DNA of 6,279 bases, taken from NCBI GenBank assembly GCA_044350415.1, contig JBILHQ010000289.1, positions 1 to 6,279 of the forward strand, in the 5' to 3' direction. Both the position numbers and the translations under genes were made by a program. Source of the stretch: M3007 sp044350415 (GTDB lineage Bacteria > Bacteroidota > Bacteroidia > Chitinophagales > Saprospiraceae). The notes below the pieces were generated by a model. It ran no database searches, was not told the origin of the DNA, and saw only the letters and a program-made list of their open reading frames with translations. This document shows positions 1 to 5,673 of this stretch, in pieces; the first letter of the stretch is position 1; every line of letters begins with the position of its first letter.

Positions 1-647
1 CATTGTTTATCAAATCATTGCGAAACTTTCCCGGCCAGACCCTTTATGAACCATTACCCGGTTTTCATGATACGATGGCCCGGTACACACAGTTTAGAAA
101 AGTCCTGAAGGCTGATCTGGTGGGCCGAAAAAGAATAGTGGAACAGGAAATCAATCAGCTTTTTGCTGCTGAAAAATATGCTGTTGAAGTGGATTCCTTG
201 ATCCGATCGGGTCAGTTGCCACAGCGTGTGGTGCACAACGATACCAAAGCGGGGAATGTACTACTGGACAGTATGACGGGGAAAGCAGTAGCGGTGATCG
301 ACTGGGATACCGTGATGCCAGGCATCGTATTGTCGGACTATGGCGACATGGTGCGCACGTTTGTTTCTGACAGGTATGAAGACGATCCGGCCGAAGGGCT
401 GGTCGTTCGGAAAGACGTGCTTAACGCACTGAATGAAGGGTTTTTAGCAGTAGCGGGTGATTTTTTGACAGAAATGGAGATTACGTACCTTTCGCTTGGT
501 GCCCGCTGGATCATTACGGAACAGGCACTCCGTTTTCTCACCGATTATGTAGCAGGCGATGTCTATTATAAAGTAAAAGATGGGGAGCACAATTTGCGGC
601 GGTCGAGGAATCAGTTGGCTTTATTGGCGGCATTAGAACGGCACTAA
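1..647 (+). CDS. Phosphotransferase of the APH / N-acetylhexosamine kinase (NahK-like) family, 3' part
   Basis: This is the C-terminal part of a cytoplasmic small-molecule kinase; the reading frame is open to the left edge (codons in phase with base 3), and the TTG there is not a real start. The visible 214 residues carry the APH catalytic loop HNDTKAGN (residues about 78-85, catalytic Asp80 and Asn85) and the metal-binding segment VIDWDTVMPG (Asp100, Asp102), followed by SDYGDMVRT and a C-terminal EHNLRRSRNQLALL motif. The DTVMPG and LRRxRxQLALL segments match the NahK-like branch, which phosphorylates N-acetylhexosamines or related sugars with ATP. Full-length relatives have roughly 350 residues, so about 140 N-terminal residues lie outside. 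Substrate cannot be fixed from the sequence: in Bacteroidota such genes are usually annotated only as aminoglycoside phosphotransferase family protein, and antibiotic resistance is not implied. Family assignment is secure; sugar specificity is inference. Confidence 0.88.
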   Translation, partial: LFIKSLRNFPGQTLYEPLPGFHDTMARYTQFRKVLKADLVGRKRIVEQEINQLFAAEKYAVEVDSLIRSGQLPQRVVHNDTKAGNVLLDSMTGKAVAVIDWDTVMPGIVLSDYGDMVRTFVSDRYEDDPAEGLVVRKDVLNALNEGFLAVAGDFLTEMEITYLSLGARWIITEQALRFLTDYVAGDVYYKVKDGEHNLRRSRNQLALLAALERH

Positions 648-670
648 GTGGTCATTTCAAAGCGTATTTC

Positions 671-705
671 GCGCAGATTTTTTTGCGCAGATTTTACGCA
701 GATTT
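671..705. repeat. Three short direct repeats of CGCAGATTT
   Basis: Three copies of the nonamer CGCAGATTT lie at 672-680, 686-694 and 697-705, 24 bp after the kinase stop codon, in the 133-bp spacer between the convergent kinase gene and the repeat-protein remnant. The units are spaced 14 and 11 bp apart, so they are not a strict microsatellite. They resemble dispersed intergenic repeats seen in some Bacteroidota genomes, but that is from memory. A weak interrupted stem at about 733-756 is the only other structure seen in this spacer. Confidence 0.6.
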
Positions 706-780
706 CAAACTATCCAAAACTTAGTGCCTCGACTACTATTACCGGAGGTAGTTAGTAACAGACATTATTGCCCCAAGCAC

Positions 781-1422
781 TCACTGACACGTACACCACG
801 CATCCACCACGCTCGTTGCCTGCACCACCAGACTCCCCGGCGGCGACCCTACAGGCGTACAGACCTGAAAAGTGCCGCTATTGCCTGAAAAAGTTTGTGT
901 CGTCGAGCCAGCGGCAGGTGTGGTGTACGTGAGGACAAAAGGTGCTGTGCCTGTAAAATGCGCTGTCACGGTCGTACACGCGCCCGCACAGACGTTCGGG
1001 TCGGCTGCCGAAAAGGTCACCGCTGGCAAGGCTAGCCATACGACTTCCAGCGCATTTGAAAAATCAAGACATGGATCGTTCAAGTTTACATTGCCGTTGA
1101 GGTTGTTACCGGCTATGGCGGCAATGTAGTAGGTGACGTTGGTTTGCATAGTTGCGGAATTGAATGAAAATAATGGGCTGCTGCTGGTTGCAAGAATGCT
1201 GCCGAGTGTGTCATTCAGATCAGAAAACAGGATGTATCGCAAAATGTCATCCGACTCCAGAAAGGTTTGATCGGGCGGTGGAACCGTAGCCTGGCTACCC
1301 GGACAAAGATTGAGTGGACTTGATAGAAACCAGACCGGCATTGGTCTCACAGCATGATGAACAAATAAACAGAGAAAAAATGCCACCATTAGGAATACCT
1401 GAAAAAATTACGTCTTCCACAT
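781..1422 (-). pseudogene. Degraded N-terminal fragment of a large secreted cysteine/PKD-like repeat protein
   Basis: The minus-strand frame from 1389 to 781 encodes 202 residues resembling the first modules of giant cell-surface proteins of Saprospiria: LNLCPGSQA, then a module with TYYIAAIAGNNLNGNVNL and DPCLDF, then a PKD-like module (PNVCAGACTTVTAHFTGTAPF through VDAWCTCQ). Several marks show it is broken. Reading back in frame from 1389 gives FFQVFL before the hydrophobic MVAFFLCLFVHHA, a convincing signal peptide, but the upstream ATG at 1420-1422 (MWKT) is cut off by TAA at 1408-1410. The expected mature start CETNAG is encoded in another frame at 1334-1351, so the frame changes near 1351-1355 and changes back near 1316-1334. 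The protein ends at 781 straight after the CTC motif, where relatives continue for hundreds to thousands of residues and finish with a sorting domain. A gene caller would report only 781-1389. I judge it a decayed or recombined remnant; sequencing errors could explain the frameshifts but not the early end. Confidence 0.72.
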
Positions 1423-1423
1423 A
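1388..1423. repeat. 36-bp perfect direct repeat, copy 1
   Basis: This 36-bp stretch is identical, base for base, to 1455-1490. The two copies are 67 bp apart start to start, with 31 unrelated bases between. On the minus strand this copy contains the ATG of MWKT, the in-frame TAA and the beginning of the hydrophobic signal segment of the repeat-protein remnant, so it covers that gene's start. Identity ends sharply on both sides. Confidence 0.9.
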
Positions 1424-1454
1424 AACACACATCTCTATCCCGATGGTGTAATAG

Positions 1455-1490
1455 ATTAGGAATACCTGAAAAAATTACGTCTTCCACATA
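1455..1490. repeat. 36-bp perfect direct repeat, copy 2
   Basis: Second copy of the repeat at 1388-1423, in the same orientation. It lies upstream (minus-strand sense) of the remnant's start and includes a second copy of the MWKT-stop start. Neither side shows a third copy within the window. The geometry (36-bp repeat, 31-bp spacer) resembles one CRISPR unit, but because the repeat reads as a gene start, a duplicated 5' end is the preferred reading. Confidence 0.9.
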
Positions 1491-1516
1491 CAATCTGTTG
1501 CAGCAATAACTCTATT

Positions 1517-1570
1517 AACTATTTAGCCATTTGGTTACCATGGTCATGGCAATCAAATGGCTAAATAGTT
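1517..1570 (-). terminator. Long near-perfect hairpin downstream of the fasciclin gene, candidate terminator
   Basis: The arms 1517-1533 and 1554-1570 are perfectly complementary over 17 bp (AACTATTTAGCCATTTG). The intervening 20 bases continue the stem with one A-C mismatch and a terminal G-T pair, closing on CCAT-GGTC-ATGG at 1538-1549. The hairpin begins 22 bp after the stop codon of the minus-strand fasciclin gene, the right place for a 3'-end structure. There is no clear T-tract on either side, so a classical rho-independent terminator is not proven; an mRNA-stabilising stem or a palindromic repeat element is also possible. Confidence 0.5.
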
Positions 1571-1592
1571 GTTGTCAAACTAAAGCAGCAAA

Positions 1593-2612
1593 CTAAGGCA
1601 ACAATACCTGATCGATAACGTGAATAACGCCATTGCGGGCAAGAATATTCACGGCTACGATATTGGAACCAGTGGCATTACCGCTTCCTTTCACTTTTGC
1701 GCCTCCAGCAAGGGAAACAGTCAGTGTTTTGTTAGGCAAATTAGTTGGAGCCTGTAATCCTTCGCGGAGATCTACGGAGAATACACGGGCTGGTACCAGG
1801 TGGTAAAGCAGCACAGATTTCAGGGTATTGATCGTTGCCTGATCTGTAATACCTCTGATATTGGCTGCATTGTTCAATGGAGCAGGCAATTGCGCAAAAG
1901 CGGCATCTGTAGGGGCAAAAACGGTGGTGTTACCAGCGAGCGAAGCAACATTGGCAAGACCAGTTTTCTTCAGTGCGGCAACCAAAGCAGTGAAACTACC
2001 ATTCGAAATCGCAATTTGTGCAATGTCTTGCGTTGGCGGGAAAAGCACTTTGTCAATTACGTGGATGACGCCGTTGGTGGCTGCTACATCCACAGCAATC
2101 ACCTGGGTATTGCCATTGATAAATACACCACCATCAATAGCCCGACCAACAGTAATTTGGTTAGCACCAGGAGTAGCGGGGCTGTTGAAAGTTTGGTAAT
2201 TACCGTTCGTAAATTGCGCAGCATTGCGTTTTCCTGGAACAACGTGGTACCGGATAATTTGGCGAAGGGTATTAATTGTTGCCGCATCTGTGATCGCGCT
2301 GATATTGGCTGCATTATTAAAAGGAGCAGGCAATTGCGCAAAAGCAGCATTGTTGGGTGCCAATACGGTGGCATTCAGTCCGGCGTTGTTTAAGAAGTTT
2401 ACCTGGCTGGTTTTGACAACGGCTGCCACCAACGAAGAGAAATCCGGATTGCTGATAGCCACATCTACAATTGTGCCGGAACTGCGGTCGCTGGAAATGT
2501 TAATACCATCGGAAGTAAGTTCCTGTTGAACGGGAAGTTGTTCTTTTTGACAAGCAGAGAAAGAGATTGCTGTAGCAAGTGCTGCAAGAACGAGGAAACG
2601 AAATTTTTGCAT
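1593..2612 (-). CDS. Two-domain fasciclin (FAS1) lipoprotein
   Basis: A 339-residue predicted exported lipoprotein. The N-terminus MQKFRFLVLAALATAISFSAC is a lipoprotein signal with the lipidated cysteine at residue 21, followed by a short linker (to about 47). Two FAS1 (beta-Ig-H3/fasciclin) domains follow, about 48-192 and 196-339. Each has the H1 motif (TVLAPNNAAF at 82-91; TVFAPTDAAF at 230-239), the central YH motif (YHVVP at 122, YHLVP at 270) and the closing H2 segment (GVIHVIDKVLFP, GVIHVIDQVLLP). FAS1 domains mediate adhesion to proteins or polysaccharides, so a surface or periplasmic adhesion role is likely, but the ligand is unknown. The halves are offset by 148 residues and share long identical DNA stretches. 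The start is supported by the signal peptide directly behind it; the leader is A-rich with no Shine-Dalgarno sequence. The gene is divergent from the antiporter and probably monocistronic. Confidence 0.93.
   Translation of the reverse strand: MQKFRFLVLAALATAISFSACQKEQLPVQQELTSDGINISSDRSSGTIVDVAISNPDFSSLVAAVVKTSQVNFLNNAGLNATVLAPNNAAFAQLPAPFNNAANISAITDAATINTLRQIIRYHVVPGKRNAAQFTNGNYQTFNSPATPGANQITVGRAIDGGVFINGNTQVIAVDVAATNGVIHVIDKVLFPPTQDIAQIAISNGSFTALVAALKKTGLANVASLAGNTTVFAPTDAAFAQLPAPLNNAANIRGITDQATINTLKSVLLYHLVPARVFSVDLREGLQAPTNLPNKTLTVSLAGGAKVKGSGNATGSNIVAVNILARNGVIHVIDQVLLP
1857..1901. repeat. Internal direct repeat within the FAS1 gene (second-domain copy)
   Basis: This segment encodes the H1 region of the second FAS1 domain and is nearly identical to 2301-2345, exactly 444 bp (148 codons) away. 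GATATTGGCTGCATT at 1857-1871 and a 23-bp block at 1879-1901 are identical in both copies; only a few bases between them differ. Confidence 0.85.
2301..2345. repeat. Internal direct repeat within the FAS1 gene (first-domain copy)
   Basis: Partner of 1857-1901, encoding the same H1 region in the first FAS1 domain. The perfect blocks are 2301-2315 and 2323-2345. Such identity, including third codon positions, suggests recent domain duplication or gene conversion. Confidence 0.85.
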
Positions 2613-2792
2613 GATAATTGAATTTTGTTGAATTTTTTTATGTTTTTAAAGTTAAAATATTAAACAATAACAGACCTTTTTCGAATTAGTTATTGGAAAA
2701 TAGTTGAAATGCCAGTTTTAGACAAACTTGGGGACTGGCGTACTTTGGAACAGGGCAAAAAGAGTCAGTGGTAGAGGAAGTATATTTTTTCC

Positions 2793-2800
2793 TAAATTTG
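2793..2800 (+). promoter_or_regulatory. Bacteroidota -7 promoter element (TAAATTTG) directly before the antiporter ATG
   Basis: TAAATTTG is an exact match to the Bacteroidota -7 consensus TAnnTTTG. It ends only three bases before the ATG at 2804, so transcription would begin at or just beside the start codon. No good TTG-type -33 element is visible at the expected distance, and the site lies inside the reading frame if the longer GTG start at 2768 is used. Confidence 0.4.
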
Positions 2801-2803
2801 CAA

Positions 2804-4075
2804 ATGCTTATTTTTATATTCTGCATTGGATACGCGCTGATTGTTTTTGAACACCAGGTCAAATTGAACAAAACGGCGTCAGCCCTCATGACCGGGGTTT
2901 TGTGCTGGACCTGGTTTGTATTTTCGGGAGATGGGAGCGCAGCGCATACCGACGGTGTGTTGCATCAGCTGAGTGAAGTATTATCCAAAAGTTCCGAAAT
3001 TGTATTTTTTCTGTTGGGCGCTATGACCATCGTCGAATTGATGGATGCGCACAATGGATTTGAATTGATTACCAACCGTATCACCACTACCAACCGGCGG
3101 AAATTGCTGTGGATCGTTGCTTTGATTACTTTTTTCCTCGCATCTGTACTTGATACATTGGCGACCATTGTGGTGGTAATCAAACTTTTAGATAAATTAT
3201 TGGATGATGACGAAGAAAAATTGACCATGTCGGGGTTCGCCGTTGTTGCTGCGAACGCCGGTGGAAGTTGGAGCGTTATTGGCGCACCAACGACGACGAT
3301 GTTGTGGATTGGTAAACAAATTACGGTAAGTGCAGCAGCAAAGGCCCTTTTCCTGCCTTGTCTACTGAGTATGATATTGGTATTATTAGTGTATCAATTG
3401 CGGTTTTCAAAAAAAGAAGTGCCGGCAGCAGCAGCATTGCTCAAAAACGACTTGAGCCGATCAGAAAAGGCGATGTTTTTCATTGGTATTATCGCTTTGC
3501 TGTTTGTGCCAGTGTTCAAAACGGTTACCCATTTGCCGCCCTACATGGGTATGATGATGAGCCTGGCGTTGGTATGGGCTGGTTCTGAAATCATTAATTA
3601 CCGCCGCGACGACGAAGACAAACAGCGCTACTCAGTAGGGGCGGCGCTCAGCAAAATCGAAATTCCAAGTTTATTGTTTTTCCTCGGTATTTTACTGGCG
3701 GTGGGAAGTCTGGAGGTTACCGGAATGCTGGATCATTTGGCTGCAAATCTTGAGCAGGTGCTGCCCAATAAAACTGTTACGATATCTGTCATCGGCCTTT
3801 TATCAGCCATTGTAGACAATATTCCGCTCACTGCGGCGACTATGGGGATGTACGATCTTTCGGTATTTCCGACAGACAATAGTTTATGGCTATTAACCGC
3901 TTATTGTGTGGGTACAGGCGGCAGTATTCTGGTAATCGGTTCGGCAGCCGGGGTGGCAGCAATGGGCGTGCGGAAATCGATGGATTTTTTCTGGTATGTG
4001 CGCCATATCAGTATTTGGGCGTTGGCGGCGTACATTTTGGGCATTTTCTTATTTTTGTTGTTTCAAAATCTTTGA
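2804..4075 (+). CDS. nhaD: NhaD-type sodium/proton antiporter
   Basis: An inner-membrane ion transporter of the NhaD group (ion transporter superfamily), expected to exchange sodium or lithium for protons in salt and pH homeostasis. It has 423 residues from this start, the normal family size, with about 11-12 hydrophobic segments. Family signatures are clear: FEHQVKLNKTASAL (15-28), FFLLGAMTIVELMDAHNGFE (68-87), ANAGGSWSVIGAPTTTMLWI (150-169) and VDNIPLTAATMGMY (337-350). Two segments depart from the usual pattern: LDTLAT (116-121) where relatives normally have LDNLTT, and IGAPTTTM where they have IGDVTTTM. The frame can also start at GTG 2768, adding 12 residues; ATG 2804 is preferred because it begins directly with the first membrane helix and follows a -7 box. 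An AGAGGAAG at 2773-2780 is too distant to serve this ATG. The gene stands alone, divergent from the FAS1 gene and convergent with the lipoprotein gene. Confidence 0.92.
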   Translation: MLIFIFCIGYALIVFEHQVKLNKTASALMTGVLCWTWFVFSGDGSAAHTDGVLHQLSEVLSKSSEIVFFLLGAMTIVELMDAHNGFELITNRITTTNRRKLLWIVALITFFLASVLDTLATIVVVIKLLDKLLDDDEEKLTMSGFAVVAANAGGSWSVIGAPTTTMLWIGKQITVSAAAKALFLPCLLSMILVLLVYQLRFSKKEVPAAAALLKNDLSRSEKAMFFIGIIALLFVPVFKTVTHLPPYMGMMMSLALVWAGSEIINYRRDDEDKQRYSVGAALSKIEIPSLLFFLGILLAVGSLEVTGMLDHLAANLEQVLPNKTVTISVIGLLSAIVDNIPLTAATMGMYDLSVFPTDNSLWLLTAYCVGTGGSILVIGSAAGVAAMGVRKSMDFFWYVRHISIWALAAYILGIFLFLLFQNL

Positions 4076-4080
4076 TCATC

Positions 4081-4106
4081 TTTCACCCTCGTTCATCCAG
4101 GTGAAA
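4081..4106. terminator. Small stem-loop between convergent genes, possible bidirectional terminator
   Basis: TTTCACC (4081-4087) pairs perfectly with GGTGAAA (4100-4106) around a 12-base loop, in the 47-bp gap between the antiporter stop and the lipoprotein stop. The location fits a shared terminator. The stem is short, the loop large, and the only T-run on the plus strand (4115-4118) is displaced, so this is a weak call. Confidence 0.3.
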
Positions 4107-4122
4107 AAGTAAAGTTTTAATC

Positions 4123-4863
4123 TTACTGGTCTGAAAACGCTTTCCCTGCCCTCTTCTCCAGTTCCTCCATCGAAAAAATTTCTTTCAACCGGTATTCCCG
4201 TTGCAATTGCCCCTTTGTGCCGTAAGATTTTTTATAGTAGACTAAACCAATTCCTTTGGCATACCATTCCTCTCCGGTGCCTTCTATTTCAGAAGCGCCC
4301 TCGCTTTCATTGCCGATGGCTTCCCGCACGCCCATGCGCACACAGGGATAAATTTTGCCATTGAAGGTAAAATCGGGGCCATCGCCTAAGAACCGCCTGT
4401 TGCGGATAAGGTATATTTTGGAGCTGGGATTGTCCAATGGATGGTATTCCACACTAAATAAAAACACGCCGAGAGAATCTTTCACCCGAAAGGGAAACAA
4501 GACATTGGACGTCAGTTGGGCAGGAACCTGAATCACTTTGGAGGTGGCACTGTCTTGCTCGAACATCAGGTAACTGCGCGCCACGGAACCGTCATCGGCG
4601 ATCCGCTCCCGCACCATCTGGTCGATTTGGAAATGCCGGCTGTAATTGGTGGCGCTCAGAAAGAGTCCGCTATCGCGCACAAAAGACCGGTAATACCAAT
4701 AATCGGTGACCGTATCACCATTGACGGTCATGTCGTAAGCGTAGACCTTGCCGTTTTGGAGGTCTAAGGCTGGAAAATAGTAATCCCGGATATTACGGCG
4801 GCCATCGCCGCAGCCCCATGCTGCAAGGCTGGCAACTATTAAGTACAGTATTTGTTTTTTCAT
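4123..4863 (-). CDS. Uncharacterised lipoprotein
   Basis: I do not recognise a named family. From ATG 4863 the product has 246 residues. It opens with MKKQILYLIVASLAAWGC, a lipoprotein-type signal with the candidate lipidated cysteine at residue 18; the lipobox AWGC is not ideal because of Trp at -2. A frame-compatible ATG at 4884 would add seven residues (MFLNQHK) before the lysines and is less likely. The mature part is rich in short alternating hydrophobic stretches (YYFPALDLQNGKVYAYDM, VFLFSVEYHPLD) and ends with a pattern like EEWYAKGIGLVYYKKSYG, then a charged helix. This suggests a beta-rich periplasmic or outer-membrane-anchored domain, loosely like LolA/DUF3108-type folds whose final strands carry a similar W-A-G-G-L-V pattern; that resemblance is inference. 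The gene is divergent from the SDR gene and has its own -7 box. Confidence 0.82.
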   Translation of the reverse strand: MKKQILYLIVASLAAWGCGDGRRNIRDYYFPALDLQNGKVYAYDMTVNGDTVTDYWYYRSFVRDSGLFLSATNYSRHFQIDQMVRERIADDGSVARSYLMFEQDSATSKVIQVPAQLTSNVLFPFRVKDSLGVFLFSVEYHPLDNPSSKIYLIRNRRFLGDGPDFTFNGKIYPCVRMGVREAIGNESEGASEIEGTGEEWYAKGIGLVYYKKSYGTKGQLQREYRLKEIFSMEELEKRAGKAFSDQ

Positions 4864-4909
4864 CTTGTGCTGATTTAGGAACAACTTTTATTTCCGCATT
4901 ACTAAACGG

Positions 4910-4917
4910 CAAAATTA
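4910..4917 (-). promoter_or_regulatory. -7 promoter element (TAATTTTG) for the lipoprotein gene
   Basis: Read on the minus strand, TAATTTTG matches the Bacteroidota -7 consensus TAnnTTTG exactly. It lies 46 bp upstream of the ATG at 4863, giving a leader of about 40 bases with no Shine-Dalgarno sequence. No convincing -33 TTG element is present. Confidence 0.45.
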
Positions 4918-4929
4918 GGCGATGACGTG

Positions 4930-4937
4930 TAACTTTG
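4930..4937 (+). promoter_or_regulatory. -7 promoter element (TAACTTTG) for the SDR gene
   Basis: TAACTTTG is an exact TAnnTTTG match 22 bp upstream of the SDR start codon, giving a short leader of roughly 20 bases without a Shine-Dalgarno sequence. It faces away from the lipoprotein -7 box, with 12 bp between the two, so the promoters must overlap and could be co-regulated or mutually exclusive. Confidence 0.5.
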
Positions 4938-4959
4938 CCGATAAACTTATCAATCAATT

Positions 4960-5658
4960 ATGCCCACCATTGTAATTACTGGCGGTACCAAAGGACTTGG
5001 TCGTGCCATTGCAGAATTATTTGCCACCAAAGGATTTACAGTCATCACCTGTGCCCGCACAGAGTCTGATCTGCGCGCAGCCGAAGTCTACTGGAAGGCG
5101 CATTTTCCCGATAGCCAATTGTTGACGTTTCAGACGGATGTCAGTAAAAAATCCGAAGTTGTGGAGTTTGGCGCTTTTATTCGCCAGCATTTTGACAAGA
5201 TAGACATTTTAGTCAATAATGCGGGTCTTTATCTCCCGGGATTGGTCACAGAAGAACAGGATGGCACCCTTGAATCACTGATGGAAACCAACCTGTTTAG
5301 CGCCTACTATATCACCCGTGGTTTGTTGCCGTTGTTAGGCCGCGGCAGTCATATTTTCAATATGTGTTCGGTGGCGAGTATCCTGGCTTATCCCAACGGC
5401 GGTTCGTACAGTATCGCTAAATTTGCCCTGCACGGTTTTTCAAAAGCCCTCCGCGAAGAACTCAAACCCGCCGGTGTAAAAGTAACTGCCCTGTTGCCCG
5501 GCGCTACGTGGTCCGATTCGTGGCATGGCGTCGACCTGCCCCATGAACGACTGATGCAGGCCGACGACATTGCCCGGATTATTTGGGGCGCGTACGATTT
5601 GTCACCATCTGCTGTGGTGGAAGAAATCTTGATCCGCCCACAGTTAGGTGACTTGTAA
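4960..5658 (+). CDS. Short-chain dehydrogenase/reductase (classical SDR)
   Basis: A 232-residue cytoplasmic NAD(P)-dependent oxidoreductase with a single Rossmann fold, near the usual classical-SDR length of about 250. Motifs in order: the glycine-rich cofactor loop TGGTKGLG (7-14), Arg33 after the second strand (CARTESDL), which favours NADPH over NADH, acidic TDV (59-61), NNAG (86-89), and the catalytic tetrad Asn111, Ser137, Tyr150, Lys154 (YSIAK), followed by PG (180-181). All catalytic residues are present, so it should be active. The C-terminal tail EEILIRPQLGDL recurs in Bacteroidota SDRs often annotated loosely as 3-oxoacyl-ACP reductase or sepiapterin-reductase-like, but the substrate cannot be read from the sequence. 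The start is supported by the cofactor loop seven residues in and by the -7 box upstream. It ends 15 bp before the convergent T9SS gene. Confidence 0.93.
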   Translation: MPTIVITGGTKGLGRAIAELFATKGFTVITCARTESDLRAAEVYWKAHFPDSQLLTFQTDVSKKSEVVEFGAFIRQHFDKIDILVNNAGLYLPGLVTEEQDGTLESLMETNLFSAYYITRGLLPLLGRGSHIFNMCSVASILAYPNGGSYSIAKFALHGFSKALREELKPAGVKVTALLPGATWSDSWHGVDLPHERLMQADDIARIIWGAYDLSPSAVVEEILIRPQLGDL

Positions 5659-5673
5659 GAAGTATGAGGCGTT

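Noticed and set aside
872..1129. Plus-strand open frame opposite the repeat-protein remnant
   Set aside because: No recognisable protein features; the minus-strand frame has clear family motifs throughout the same region.
1388..1490. A minimal CRISPR array (36-bp repeats, one 31-bp spacer)
   Set aside because: Only two repeats, no cas gene in the window, no typical GTTN...AAC ends, and the repeat reads as the start and signal-peptide region of the neighbouring gene remnant.
1800..2393. Long open frame on the plus strand opposite the FAS1 gene
   Set aside because: It is antisense to a well-supported FAS1 gene, its translation shows no domain or signal, and its openness follows from the codon bias of the real gene.
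2647..2654. TAACTTTA on the minus strand as the FAS1 promoter -7 box
   Set aside because: It has one mismatch at the important final G, and the nearest TTG is only about 10 bp upstream, too close for a -33 element; the leader is AT-rich enough to give such matches by chance.
4864..4884. Longer start of the lipoprotein gene at ATG 4884
   Set aside because: It would put MFLNQHK before the lysine-led signal peptide; the internal ATG at 4863 gives a standard MKK lipoprotein signal.
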